A stretch of DNA of 64,000 nucleotides from Chryseobacterium herbae. Lineage in GTDB: Bacteria > Bacteroidota > Bacteroidia > Flavobacteriales > Weeksellaceae. Of this stretch, positions 51,740 to 60,647 are shown piece by piece (the first letter of the stretch is position 1; each line of letters opens with the position of its first letter). Position numbers and translations under genes: made by a program. The notes beneath the pieces were generated by a model. The model saw nothing but the letters and a program-made list of their open reading frames with translations. It did no database searches and was not told where the DNA came from. Where the stretch lies: positions 608,504 to 672,503 of the forward strand of contig NZ_JAOAMU010000003.1 in assembly GCF_025154075.1 (NCBI RefSeq), in the 5' to 3' direction.

Positions 51740-51845
51740 CATAAAGTTTCGGGATGCGGGATTCGCGGTTTGAAGTAGCAACTGTCAACAAGCAACAAAA
51801 CCCTACACTACATACTCTCAAACCCGTACCCCATAACTTTCAGAT
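51740..51845. repeat. Dispersed phrase-like repeat, copy C (inverted)
   Basis: AAGTTTCGGGATGCGGGAT and the TCTCAAACCCGTACCCC segment are the reverse complement of parts of 17909-18067. The order of modules is similar, but spacing differs, so the two are diverged copies. Confidence 0.6.
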
Positions 51846-51911
51846 TAACTAACAAAAGTCAAGTGGTTCAGGAGCAGGGAAGGTGAACTTTACAGCATTA
51901 AAATCAATGCA

Positions 51912-52928
51912 ATGATAAAGAACAATCTGGCTCTGGTTTCAGGGGCCAACGGACATTTGGGGAATAATGTAGTACGGCTTTTATTGAAAAAAGGTATTCC
52001 TGTACGGGCAGCGGTAAGAAATCCGAACAATACAAAACCTTTCGAAGGGCTGAACTGCGAGGTGGTGCAGGCCGATATCACGGATAAAGCTTCTTTTGTA
52101 CGAGCACTTCAGGGTGTAGAAACTTTTTATGCAGTAGGCGCTTCCTTTAAATTGTGGGCAAAAGATCCAAAAAAAGAAATCTATGATGTGAACATCAATG
52201 GCACCCGCAATACGATAGAAGCGGCAGCTGAAGCCGGTGTAAAGAAAATAGTGTATGTGAGCTCAATTGCTGCTTTAAATTATTCAAAACTCCCGGCAAG
52301 AGAAAACGGCGGCTACAATCCGGATAGAAGGGATATGTATTACAATTCTAAAAATGACGGCGAAAAGCTGGCTTTCGAACTGGCGCACAAGCTGGGTATT
52401 GAACTGGTTTCCGTTATGCCTTCCGCAATGATTGGCAGCGACGCTTTTTTTCCATTGAATGTTTCCTACAATATCCTGAAGCTTATTCTGAACAAAGAAA
52501 TCCCAGTCGATACAAAGATTACCCTGAATTGGATCGATGTAAAAGATGTAGCAGAAGGATGCTATCTCGCTGCCCAAAAAGGACGGACCGGTGAGCGCTA
52601 TATTTTAGCTAATGAAAAGTGTATGACAATCACAGATACCACTGTTTTAGCCAGTAAATTATATCCCGAACTGAATTTAAAAGTACCGGGTTCAGTTCCT
52701 AAACCTTTACTATATGCTATTGCAGGAATGATGGAGCTGACCGCCAAATTGAGTAGAAAACCACCTTTATTGACGAGAAAAGACATTGCGATGTTCTCCG
52801 GACTTCAGCAGGATTTTGATATTTCCAAATCCAAAAATGAATTGGGATTCAATCCTAAAAGTCCTGAGCAGGCCGTAAAAGAAGCATTGGATTATCTGAT
52901 GAAAAATAAAAATATTCTGGGGGCTTGA
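51912..52928 (+). CDS. NAD-dependent epimerase/dehydratase-type reductase
   Basis: The 338-aa protein is an extended short-chain dehydrogenase. The nucleotide-binding motif GANGHLGNNVVRLL (residues 11-24, GxxGxxG type) is at the N-terminus. The YNSKNDGEKLAFELA segment (about residues 143-157) carries the catalytic Tyr-x-x-x-Lys only in altered form (YNSKNDGEK), so the order is uncertain. The best comparison is with aldehyde or dihydroflavonol-4-reductase-like enzymes. It is convergent with a hypothetical gene. Confidence 0.85.
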   Translation: MIKNNLALVSGANGHLGNNVVRLLLKKGIPVRAAVRNPNNTKPFEGLNCEVVQADITDKASFVRALQGVETFYAVGASFKLWAKDPKKEIYDVNINGTRNTIEAAAEAGVKKIVYVSSIAALNYSKLPARENGGYNPDRRDMYYNSKNDGEKLAFELAHKLGIELVSVMPSAMIGSDAFFPLNVSYNILKLILNKEIPVDTKITLNWIDVKDVAEGCYLAAQKGRTGERYILANEKCMTITDTTVLASKLYPELNLKVPGSVPKPLLYAIAGMMELTAKLSRKPPLLTRKDIAMFSGLQQDFDISKSKNELGFNPKSPEQAVKEALDYLMKNKNILGA

Positions 52929-52940
52929 AAAAGCCTCTTT

Positions 52941-53591
52941 TTATGGAGTGTAAAGCTGAATAATAGATCCCTTATAATATTTCGTCAGGTCATAAAGCTC
53001 TCCGAAATAATGCTGCAACGCAAGATCGTTACTTTGCCCGGAGCCTTTTGCATGAAATTGTTCTTCTGCAAGGGCATACAAAGCCGGATGTTCCGTTTTT
53101 AAATAATGGGAAAGTACCGCACAGCTTCCTTTTTCTTTGAGTGCAATGTCTGTGAAAAAAAGGCCGTAGATCAGAAACTGATTGAAGTTTTGAGAATTCA
53201 CCCTGAAATCCAGCTTCTGTTTGGAATACTTTTCGTAATCTGAAAGAATTTCCTGAAAAGACTGTACATTTTCTTCTTTAGGGATTTCGTAGAAAAGATC
53301 GAGACCATGGATGAACAGCTGGGTTTTGGCTTCTTCACTATCCGTTGGGTAAGCATTACTGAACCAGGTAAAAATACTTGAAAGCTCCTCTTTGGAAAGT
53401 TCTTCCACAGAATCTTTTACTTTATTTTTTATAATTTCAAGGCTTACTTTGGCATCAGGCTGAAGAAAATTCAGAATATTTTCCTCCTCACGGCAGAGTT
53501 TATTGTACAAATTGATTTTAGCAATATTCGGATTCGTTTTGATGAAATAAAGTTCTTCTGCCATTGCTTGATACCACACAATTTTTTCCAA
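52941..53591 (-). CDS. Hypothetical protein
   Basis: I do not recognise this 216-aa protein. It is helical, with many Glu, Lys and Leu residues, and has no signal or membrane segment. It lies 12 bp from the convergent reductase and 62 bp downstream of the VOC lipoprotein gene. Function is unknown. Confidence 0.55.
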   Translation of the reverse strand: MEKIVWYQAMAEELYFIKTNPNIAKINLYNKLCREEENILNFLQPDAKVSLEIIKNKVKDSVEELSKEELSSIFTWFSNAYPTDSEEAKTQLFIHGLDLFYEIPKEENVQSFQEILSDYEKYSKQKLDFRVNSQNFNQFLIYGLFFTDIALKEKGSCAVLSHYLKTEHPALYALAEEQFHAKGSGQSNDLALQHYFGELYDLTKYYKGSIIQLYTP

Positions 53592-53653
53592 TATGGTACC
53601 TAAAGATACGAAATATGTAACGATTAAAATTAAAAATATTATGCAGTGAATGA

Positions 53654-54145
53654 CTAATCATTTTTGATGGTTTCATGAAGTGCAATCCGGTTTCCTTCAG
53701 AATCTTCAAATTCAGCAACTGCAAATCCGTACTTTTCATTAACTTTTTTAGGATAGAGTATTTTCCCGCCATTCTGAAGCACCTTCGCCAATGATTGATC
53801 TATATTTTCTATTTTAAAATAAATAATAATTCCATCTTTTGTTGGTTTGTAGACATCTCCTTTTGCCAATACGCCGGTAATGCCACTGCTTTTTTCTTCA
53901 AAGGGAAATAAAGACATTTCATAACCATCAATATCTTCTTTTTCAAAACTGAAATTAAAAACATTCGTATAAAACTGCTCGGCACGTTTCATATCATTTA
54001 CAGGAATTTCGAAGTAAACAACGGGGTTGGAAGGAGTCCTGTTTTTTTCTTTTGAGGTACAGGATAATAGCAGTAAAAGGAGAGTAGTACAATATAAAAA
54101 TCGTACAAACGAAATTTCTCTATTCTTAATCATTAATTTTTTCAT
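53654..54145 (-). CDS. VOC/glyoxalase-fold lipoprotein
   Basis: The 163-aa protein has an N-terminal lipoprotein signal with the lipobox LLSC (Cys at about residue 29) and then a vicinal-oxygen-chelate fold: VVYFEIPVNDMKRAEQFYTN (about 42-61) and the C-terminal EFEDSEGNRIALHE with a Glu/His pair. VOC proteins are normally cytosolic, so export as a lipoprotein is unusual. No metal site assignment is possible. Tandem repeats lie upstream on the same strand, between it and the 414-aa gene. Confidence 0.8.
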   Translation of the reverse strand: MKKLMIKNREISFVRFLYCTTLLLLLLSCTSKEKNRTPSNPVVYFEIPVNDMKRAEQFYTNVFNFSFEKEDIDGYEMSLFPFEEKSSGITGVLAKGDVYKPTKDGIIIYFKIENIDQSLAKVLQNGGKILYPKKVNEKYGFAVAEFEDSEGNRIALHETIKND

Positions 54146-54159
54146 TAATACATATTGGA

Positions 54160-54498
54160 TAATGTATGAAAATTACGGAGATATTTTTAAAATGAAAAGG
54201 AAAGATCATAATAAGGCACTATACTATTCAATAGAAATGGGCTTTAGCCCATTCCGTATATTTTGAAAGAGAATATGAAATTGCAGAGATATTTTTAAAA
54301 TGAAAAGGGAAGCTCGTAATAAGGCAGTGTAATATTCAATAGGAATGGGCTTTAGCCCATTCTTTGAAATAAAGTATAAAATTACGGAGTTAAAATGGAA
54401 ATGATAAATAGATAATAAAACGGAATAATATTCAATAGAAATGGGCTTTAGCCCATTCAACAAAAAAATATATCATTTGGCTTTAGCCAAAACCTAAA
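54160..54498. repeat. Tandem palindrome-containing repeats, three copies and a remnant
   Basis: The palindrome AATGGGCTTTAGCCCATT appears at 54236-54253, 54344-54361 and 54440-54457, preceded each time by TATTCAATAG and a related AT-rich segment. The periods are 108 and 96 bp. A further diverged palindrome TTTGGCTTTAGCCAAA is at 54476-54491. No CRISPR-like spacers or cas genes exist here. Confidence 0.8.
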
Positions 54499-54507
54499 TA
54501 ATCCCCA

Positions 54508-55752
54508 TCAATAATAAGTAATTTCATATGACTTAGACCACATTCTGTTTCTCTTCTCCGATGCATCTTCATAATAGATCAGATTGTTATGCATATCAAA
54601 AATATGAGTGATTTTAAGATCATCATCTTCATCGTACTGCGTTTCAATCCGGTTTCCATTTTCATATGAAATATGAGTAACGCAGTTGCTGTCACCTGTA
54701 GTGATCTTTTTTATGATTCTGTTTTCAGCATCGAATTCATAGGCATATTGATAACTTCCTCCGAAATCATGATTCTTTTCAGTTATACTGTAGCAGTGAG
54801 CTATCAGGAGGTTTTGATTATTGTATGTATTGGCATTGTATTCAATAAGAGTTAACTCTTTTTCATTAAAATCTGGCCAGTAGACATATTTTTCATTAGA
54901 AACTTCACGGTCGGCGTCGTCATAGGTTACATCGGTGAGCTCAACAAAAAAATCAATAGAAGGTTGTCCCGGAAGCTCTTTACCTTCCAAATTGTACCTG
55001 AATTCGTTGAGGAGACCTTTAATAACGATGGTGTAAGGCGATGTTTCATCCAATGGGATTTTTGATGTCTCAGGTAGGTTTTCATTGCTGACGTTTTTCA
55101 AATCATCCATCGTAATCCTGGTCATATGCTCGGCATGATAACTTTCATAATAATCAATACAGTCAGTACCAATTTCTTCCCTGGAAAACTTAAAACTTTG
55201 TAAAATCCGTTGCTTTTCATCTATAATCAGATGCCTTAGCTTGACCAATCTTTTTTCAGCATCAAATGATTTTCTTGTTATTGTATTTTCATGATAAAAA
55301 TATTTAACGATATAAATGATTTCTCCTGAATCTGAAAACGAAACCTCTTCAAGAGCCTGATGAGATGTGTTAAATTGTTTTTGAAAAAGGATAGTCCCAT
55401 CCTTTGAAAAGCTGATTAGTTTTCCCGTTGCATTATATTCTGTTGAGGTTTTTCCGAAGTCTTTTTTTTCCAATACATTAAAATCAGTGTCATAGTATTC
55501 TGTCCGGTTCCGGTTCCCCGATGAATCTTGGTAATGACATAGAATCATTTTAGGTGTATTTTCTCCCAAACGGTGAATTTCTTTAACCTCCATACCTTCC
55601 TTTTCATACCTCTTTTCAATACTGTCCAGAATGCCTTTTTTATACAGTTTAATTTCAGAAATTGCACCTTCAGGGGTATACATACTTTCAGTCTTTAGTT
55701 CTCCCGAACTGTATTTCTTTACTGATTTTACCTTTCCATAGAGTTGAGTCAT
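54508..55752 (-). CDS. Large hypothetical protein with YD/RHS-like repeats
   Basis: The 414-aa protein has no signal peptide and shows short alternating YD- or MORN-like beta repeats (SSGNRNRTEYYDTDFNVLEK, NATGKLISFSKDGTILFQKQ, FDAENRIIKKITTGDSNCVT). The pattern resembles the sugar-binding repeats of RHS or wall-associated proteins but the hallmark core is not seen. It could be an intracellular repeat protein of a conflict system. It is divergent from the TetR gene with 98 bp between them. Confidence 0.6.
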   Translation of the reverse strand: MTQLYGKVKSVKKYSSGELKTESMYTPEGAISEIKLYKKGILDSIEKRYEKEGMEVKEIHRLGENTPKMILCHYQDSSGNRNRTEYYDTDFNVLEKKDFGKTSTEYNATGKLISFSKDGTILFQKQFNTSHQALEEVSFSDSGEIIYIVKYFYHENTITRKSFDAEKRLVKLRHLIIDEKQRILQSFKFSREEIGTDCIDYYESYHAEHMTRITMDDLKNVSNENLPETSKIPLDETSPYTIVIKGLLNEFRYNLEGKELPGQPSIDFFVELTDVTYDDADREVSNEKYVYWPDFNEKELTLIEYNANTYNNQNLLIAHCYSITEKNHDFGGSYQYAYEFDAENRIIKKITTGDSNCVTHISYENGNRIETQYDEDDDLKITHIFDMHNNLIYYEDASEKRNRMWSKSYEITYY

Positions 55753-55800
55753 CTTCTGAAATTTTAATTGCGAATAAAGATACAGAAACTCAAAAACAAT

Positions 55801-55824
55801 AAAATAGATAGACTTATCTATTTT
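55801..55824. promoter_or_regulatory. Operator for TetR 2
   Basis: AAAATAGATA and TATCTATTTT are perfect 10-bp arms with a 4-nt spacer (GACT). The half-sites recur upstream of the MFS gene at 56433-56446. Confidence 0.7.
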
Positions 55825-55829
55825 TTAGC

Positions 55830-55837
55830 TACATTTG
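55830..55837 (+). promoter_or_regulatory. Promoter -7 box of tetR 2
   Basis: TACATTTG matches TAnnTTTG. The operator lies 5 bp upstream, where a dimer would block the -33 region. Confidence 0.6.
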
Positions 55838-55850
55838 TAAAAATTTCGGG

Positions 55851-56414
55851 ATGAAAAAAGAGAAAGTACAGGAAAGGATTATCAGGGTGGCTTCGGAGCT
55901 GTTTTACAGACAGGGCTTCAATTCAACAGGAATTAATCAAATCATTGCTGAGGCAGATATTGCTATCGGATCACTGTACAATCATTTCTCATCCAAGAAT
56001 GATCTTCTCCAGGCTTATTTGATCAAACAGGAAGTAGAATGGTTTAAAGGTTTTGAAGAACATTCCGTAAAAATTTCTGATGCAGCAGAAAAAATACTTT
56101 CTTTGGTTGATTACCGAAAAAAATTACAGCAATCCTCAAAATTTGCAGGTTGTCATTTTATAAAAATTGTAGCCGAAGTAGGAGACAGCAGCTCTGCAGT
56201 TTCTGATTTTGCCAGACAGCATAAAGACAAACAGAAAGAAATGATCCGAACATTAGTGAATGAATATGCTGAAAGTAAAAAGAATATTGATACTGATATA
56301 CTCACAGAACAGATTTTTCTTTTAATAGAAGGCGCTGTAGTCACTTCTACGATCAGTAAAAACGCAGATTCTTTTGATCTGATCCAAAAAATGATTAAGG
56401 CACAGTTGTCTTAA
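55851..56414 (+). CDS. TetR/AcrR family transcriptional regulator 2
   Basis: The 187-aa protein has a TetR helix-turn-helix (about residues 8-50; VQERIIRVASELFYRQGFNS then INQIIAEADIAIGSLYNHF). The C-terminal helices form the ligand-binding domain. Two related operators, one in front of it and one in front of the MFS gene 38 bp downstream, indicate that it represses both. A small hydrophobic drug or solvent is the likely inducer. Confidence 0.92.
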   Translation: MKKEKVQERIIRVASELFYRQGFNSTGINQIIAEADIAIGSLYNHFSSKNDLLQAYLIKQEVEWFKGFEEHSVKISDAAEKILSLVDYRKKLQQSSKFAGCHFIKIVAEVGDSSSAVSDFARQHKDKQKEMIRTLVNEYAESKKNIDTDILTEQIFLLIEGAVVTSTISKNADSFDLIQKMIKAQLS

Positions 56415-56432
56415 TTTTTTTTCTTAATTAAA

Positions 56433-56446
56433 ATAGATATATCTAT
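56433..56446. promoter_or_regulatory. Second operator in front of MFS gene
   Basis: ATAGATATATCTAT is a perfect palindrome. Its half-sites ATAGATA and TATCTAT are the same as those of the 55801-55824 operator, with no spacer. Confidence 0.6.
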
Positions 56447-56452
56447 ATAAAA

Positions 56453-57871
56453 ATGAATGCTAAATATTTGAAATTGATCGTGATATTATCCGGTCAACTG
56501 CTGACGATCATGGATATCTTCATCATCAATGTTTCCATTCCGTCCATACAGAGTGATCTTCATGCTTCAAACGGAGAAATGCAGCTGATGATCGCATCTT
56601 ATCTCATTGGTTTTGCATCATTCCTGATCACAGGCGGAAGGTTGGGCGATTTGTACGGGAGAAAAAAGATTTTCATGATAGGTCTGGTATTTTTTATGTT
56701 GAGCTCGGTGGCATGCGGAATTTCGGTGGGACCGGAAGTTCTCGTGATCTCCCGTTTTATTCAGGGAATCAGTGCGGCGATGATGTCTCCGCAGGTTCTT
56801 TCTATGATACAGATTCTGTTTACAGCGCATGAAGAAAGAACAAAAGCGATGGGCTGGTATGGAATTACCATTGGAGCAGGAACCATTTTAGGTCAGTTCC
56901 TGGGCGGTTATTTTTCATCGGTAACCTGGATGGAAGAATCGTGGAGACTTATTTTTCTGATCAATATTCCTGTATGTCTGTTGGCTATTTTTTTTAGCAA
57001 AAAAGTATTGAAAGAATCTAAAATATCAGTTGAAAAAAAGACTTTTGATTTCTTTGGAGTAGCAATCTTGGCTTCCGGGCTTTTCTGTTTTACCTACGCA
57101 CTTACCATGTCTGAACACCAGGGAATTCAGATCAAAAGCTTATTACTGTCCGTAATTTCAATACTTATTTTAATCTGTTTTGTTAAAAATCAAAAGATGA
57201 GGTTAAAGCAAGGGAAATCTTATCTGATGGATTTTAATGTATTCAGCTATAAAAACTTCAATCTTGGAATACTCGCCGTTTCTTTTTTCTTCATTATGCT
57301 GGATTCCTATTTTTATATTCTTTCCCTTTTTTTCCAGGATGGACTGCAAATCGGGTCTATGGCGGCAGGAGAAATCATTGTTTTTCAGGGCATCGGTTTT
57401 ATTCTGGCTTCTGTGTTTTCTGCGAGATTTATTTTAAGATACGGTAAAAAGTTTTTGATGACCGGATTGGTTTTGATTATGATGGTTCTGATTTTGCAGA
57501 TCCTTTTATTTGATCAGGAAACACCATTTTTTGTGCTCTGTCTTTTGCTTTTTTTCCACGGAATCGGCGTGGGTTCCATTATCCCTTCATTGGCGAATAT
57601 TGCGCTGTCCGGGCTGCCATCAACATTAGCGGGAAATGCTTCAGGAGTCTACAATACCTTTGTGCAGGCAGCTGCTATCGTAGGAATTATTGTCGTGGGA
57701 AGTGTTTTCTATTATTTTGTCGGAACAAAACCTTCTCCACAACATTATCACCAAGCTTTCTCGATTGCTTTGGCTGTGAACATTATTTGCCTGATTGTTG
57801 TTCTGCTTTCAATTGCAAAAGTTCCGGAACACATACTTCCTACAACAAAACGAAAAGACTCTAAGTTTTAA
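56453..57871 (+). CDS. MFS transporter, DHA2-type drug efflux
   Basis: The 472-aa protein has about fourteen membrane segments, as in DHA2 efflux pumps. Family motifs include DIFIINVSIPSIQSDLHAS near residues 21-39, GGRLGDLYGRKKIFMIGL near 60-77, and RFIQGISAAMMSPQ near 101-114. It probably exports drugs or solvents with H+. It lies 38 bp after the TetR gene, with a matching operator between them. Confidence 0.92.
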   Translation: MNAKYLKLIVILSGQLLTIMDIFIINVSIPSIQSDLHASNGEMQLMIASYLIGFASFLITGGRLGDLYGRKKIFMIGLVFFMLSSVACGISVGPEVLVISRFIQGISAAMMSPQVLSMIQILFTAHEERTKAMGWYGITIGAGTILGQFLGGYFSSVTWMEESWRLIFLINIPVCLLAIFFSKKVLKESKISVEKKTFDFFGVAILASGLFCFTYALTMSEHQGIQIKSLLLSVISILILICFVKNQKMRLKQGKSYLMDFNVFSYKNFNLGILAVSFFFIMLDSYFYILSLFFQDGLQIGSMAAGEIIVFQGIGFILASVFSARFILRYGKKFLMTGLVLIMMVLILQILLFDQETPFFVLCLLLFFHGIGVGSIIPSLANIALSGLPSTLAGNASGVYNTFVQAAAIVGIIVVGSVFYYFVGTKPSPQHYHQAFSIALAVNIICLIVVLLSIAKVPEHILPTTKRKDSKF

Positions 57872-57917
57872 ATTAATGCCCAAAAGTAACTTCCATCCTC
57901 CCTCTTCCAAGCCTTAA

Positions 57918-59030
57918 TTATTTCAAATGCTTTTCTATGACAGCATCCAGCGTTTCCTGCCCGCCCAGTTCTTTTGAAACAATCTTTCCGCTACGGTCTA
58001 CAATGATGAAAAGTGGATATCCTCCGGCGTTGAGCTTCCTGGTGAATTCTTTTGTTGTGTCAAAATAACTTTTCCAGGTGACATTATTCTCCTTGAATAT
58101 TTTATTGGCCAGATCCATTCTCTGCTGCGTTTTATCGTCTGCTACACTGATGAAATTCACCCCTTTGTCTTTGTACTTTTCATACAGCTTAACAAGTTCC
58201 GGAAGTTCTTTAATACAAGGTTTACAGCTGGTAGACCAATAGTCGACCAGAGTGATTTTATAATCGGAAAAGGTTGCTTTTGTAATTTTTCGCTCCGAAC
58301 CGAAATCAATCTCAGGAAAATTTCCCCCTACATTGGTCGAATTTTCAAGGATTAATATTTTTTCAAAATCCTTAAAACAGGAAGATGCTTTTATTTTTTT
58401 TGAAAATAAGGGAAGATCGGTCAGATAATTTTTATGAAAACCATACTTTGAAAAAACATCTATGATTTCCCAAAACGCAGGATATGATTCGGGATTTTTT
58501 TTGATGTATGTTTTTAATAGTTTTTCTTTATTTTCAAGATCTGCGGGATTATTTTGCTCAAACGGTCTGAGTTTTTCGTCTGCCTGTTGAAGATATTCTT
58601 TCAGCTTTTTATAATCGGTATTGATGGCCGCATCCGGTGGTATCACCAATGTTAAGTTTTTGTCTGCGACCTGGATTTTTAAATTTCCGTTTTCAATGAA
58701 GAACATCTTAGACTGCTGGAATCCTTTTTTATCTTCTTTCGGCCCCATCATGATCATAGGCATGGGGCAGGGAATATTTCCACTGATGGTATTATCCTGA
58801 GGCTGGATTTTAATGAGTGCTCCCTTTGAATTTCCAATAGATTTAACATTTTTCTGGTCCGCATTTAAATTCAGACTGTACACTGAAATGATGTTTCTTG
58901 AAGTGGGCGGAGGCGCCAATAACAGAGAATCTTTTTCAAATGCAGGGGCCGTCAGTTGAATATTAAACTGAGTTTGAGAAAATGCTGAACTGCTTACTAA
59001 AAATAATAATATTTGTGAAATTCTTTTCAT
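57918..59030 (-). CDS. TlpA-type thioredoxin-fold protein
   Basis: The 370-aa protein has a signal peptide (residues 1-18, ending AFSQ), an N-terminal domain of the DUF4369-like type (about 25-200) and a C-terminal thioredoxin domain (about 225-370). The active site is WSTSCKPCIKELPEL (Cys-Lys-Pro-Cys), followed by the cis-proline segment GGYPLFIIVDRSG. It acts in the periplasm as a thiol-disulphide reductase. It is a single gene on the minus strand. Confidence 0.88.
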   Translation of the reverse strand: MKRISQILLFLVSSSAFSQTQFNIQLTAPAFEKDSLLLAPPPTSRNIISVYSLNLNADQKNVKSIGNSKGALIKIQPQDNTISGNIPCPMPMIMMGPKEDKKGFQQSKMFFIENGNLKIQVADKNLTLVIPPDAAINTDYKKLKEYLQQADEKLRPFEQNNPADLENKEKLLKTYIKKNPESYPAFWEIIDVFSKYGFHKNYLTDLPLFSKKIKASSCFKDFEKILILENSTNVGGNFPEIDFGSERKITKATFSDYKITLVDYWSTSCKPCIKELPELVKLYEKYKDKGVNFISVADDKTQQRMDLANKIFKENNVTWKSYFDTTKEFTRKLNAGGYPLFIIVDRSGKIVSKELGGQETLDAVIEKHLK

Positions 59031-59245
59031 ATCAATGGATTGGGATATAAAGATATTACTTCATTATCCGATGTACAAATTTATTTACTTTTTCAGATCG
59101 GCGCGTTTCTATAGTGTTTGTAAACCAGATACATAAAAAGATATTAATTGGTTAAAATACGATCTGTTTTAGTGATAAGAAATTCCTCAGGCGAAAGAAA
59201 ACAATAAGAAATTTAATATGGGGATTGTAATTTTCATTCGATGGA

Positions 59246-60316
59246 TTATTTTTTAACAGACTGCAATGCAATCTTTGCAATGTTTCTGGTGATTTCCGTG
59301 GGGGAGTGGCAGTCACAGCTGCTCAATCCAATCACGTAAATATCTTCACCGGGAATATAGACGCCCATACTTTTAAATCCGAAAATACTTCCGCCATGTT
59401 CCCTGTCCGGACTTCCGTTGATGTCTTTCAGGTGCCATCCGTAACCATAAGTGAATTCTTCTCCGCTGTTCAGTCTGTATTTCTGGAATGCTTTTTTAGT
59501 TTCTGCCGGATTGAGAAGGGTGTTTTGATTCAAAGCCTTTTGCCATTTCAGCATATCATCTACCGTTGACATTAAAGAACCGGATGAAAAAGGAACACTG
59601 AAGTTGATCACTGTTTTGTTAACAAATCCATGTTCTTTCTGATGATATCCGTACGCTCTTTTCGGAATAATCTGACGGTCTGTGGCATAATAAGAATGGG
59701 TCATACCCGCTTTTTCAAAGATATTTTTTTTGATGAAATCTTCATAGGTCTGCCCTGAAACCAGCTCGATGATATATCCTAACACCACATATCCCGAATT
59801 ATTATATTCAAATTTTTCTCCCGGAGCAAAATCTACAGGTTCATTTTTGAAAAAATCAACCATCATTTCAGGCTTCATTTCCTTTTGGGCGATGGTGGAT
59901 ATTGCTTTCATTTTTGTAAAATCCTTGATTCCCGAAGTATGGGTCAACAGATGATGGATGGTAATTTTGTCCCCTGAAGGATAGTCTTTGATGTATTTTG
60001 AAATTGGGTCGTTAACATTTAATTTTCCCTGCTGCTCCAGCATAAGGACTGCCACAGATGTAAACTGCTTGGTCATAGAACCGATCTGGAAAACGTTGTC
60101 AGGAGTCATGTTCACGTTCAGCTCCAGATTCGCTTTTCCGAATGCTTTGCGGTAGATGGTTTTTCCTTTGTGAGAAATCATAAATGCACCTCCGGGTCCG
60201 TTGGGATCATTGAATTCGGTAGTGATTAGGCTGTCTATCTTTTTTTCCTGGAGTTGAGCATCGATGGTGCTGCAAAAAAGCAACAGAAAGATTGAAAAAA
60301 GTTTTATAGTAATCAT
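59246..60316 (-). CDS. Class C beta-lactamase-type serine hydrolase
   Basis: From the ATG at 60316 the protein has 356 aa. The frame's upstream TTG at 60337 overlaps the promoter box and is not the start. After a signal peptide (about 1-20, ending STIDA) comes QIGSMTKQF, which holds the SxxK nucleophile. YNNSGYV supplies the Tyr-x-Asn and HGGS the third motif. It could be a D-aminopeptidase, esterase or beta-lactamase; the exact role is open. The promoter box lies at 60335-60342. Confidence 0.88.
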   Translation of the reverse strand: MITIKLFSIFLLLFCSTIDAQLQEKKIDSLITTEFNDPNGPGGAFMISHKGKTIYRKAFGKANLELNVNMTPDNVFQIGSMTKQFTSVAVLMLEQQGKLNVNDPISKYIKDYPSGDKITIHHLLTHTSGIKDFTKMKAISTIAQKEMKPEMMVDFFKNEPVDFAPGEKFEYNNSGYVVLGYIIELVSGQTYEDFIKKNIFEKAGMTHSYYATDRQIIPKRAYGYHQKEHGFVNKTVINFSVPFSSGSLMSTVDDMLKWQKALNQNTLLNPAETKKAFQKYRLNSGEEFTYGYGWHLKDINGSPDREHGGSIFGFKSMGVYIPGEDIYVIGLSSCDCHSPTEITRNIAKIALQSVKK

Positions 60317-60334
60317 AATTATTATTTTGTTATG

Positions 60335-60342
60335 CAAAGATA
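60335..60342 (-). promoter_or_regulatory. Promoter -7 box of serine hydrolase
   Basis: On the minus strand TATCTTTG matches TAnnTTTG and lies 18 nt before the ATG at 60316. Confidence 0.5.
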
Positions 60343-60397
60343 TAAATAATTATCATTACTATGTTATACTCTATAGTGATTTCGTAAAAAAGAAAAA

Positions 60398-60598
60398 TTA
60401 TCTTTGATTCTGTTTCACCGCCTTAATCAGTTTTTCATTGCGTCGGTCTGCTCTTGCATTGTTTAAGGATAAAGCGGCCCAGATGGCAGCAGGAAGCCAA
60501 CCAATAAGTGTAATCTGTAAAATAAGACAGACAATTCCGGTAAGAATTTTTCCACGGATTATAAAGGACAGAAAGGGAAGTAAGATCGCTAGTAACAT
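60398..60598 (-). CDS. Pmp3/YqaE family small membrane protein
   Basis: The 66-aa protein has two membrane helices (about residues 2-14 and 19-45) with the family core LILQITLIGWLPAAIWAALS. It is a proteolipid-type membrane protein linked to stress and ion balance. It lies 49 bp downstream of the zinc-binding hypothetical gene on the same strand. Confidence 0.9.
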   Translation of the reverse strand: MLLAILLPFLSFIIRGKILTGIVCLILQITLIGWLPAAIWAALSLNNARADRRNEKLIKAVKQNQR

Positions 60599-60647
60599 GA
60601 TGTATAATTTTAGATGATAATTAAATTTTTATTGACTTTTCAGATTT

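Larger units (their letters stand above)
51575..51911. other. Intergenic region rich in phrase-like repeats
   Basis: The region contains the words ATTTCAGACATGAGACATG, the 30-bp repeat at 51628-51657, and the inverted copy of the 17909-18067 element at about 51740-51845. No gene is supported. Confidence 0.6.

Noticed and set aside
54226..54457. CRISPR-like array
   Set aside because: Units are 96-108 bp apart with similar, not unique, sequence between them; there are no cas genes. It is a tandem palindromic repeat.
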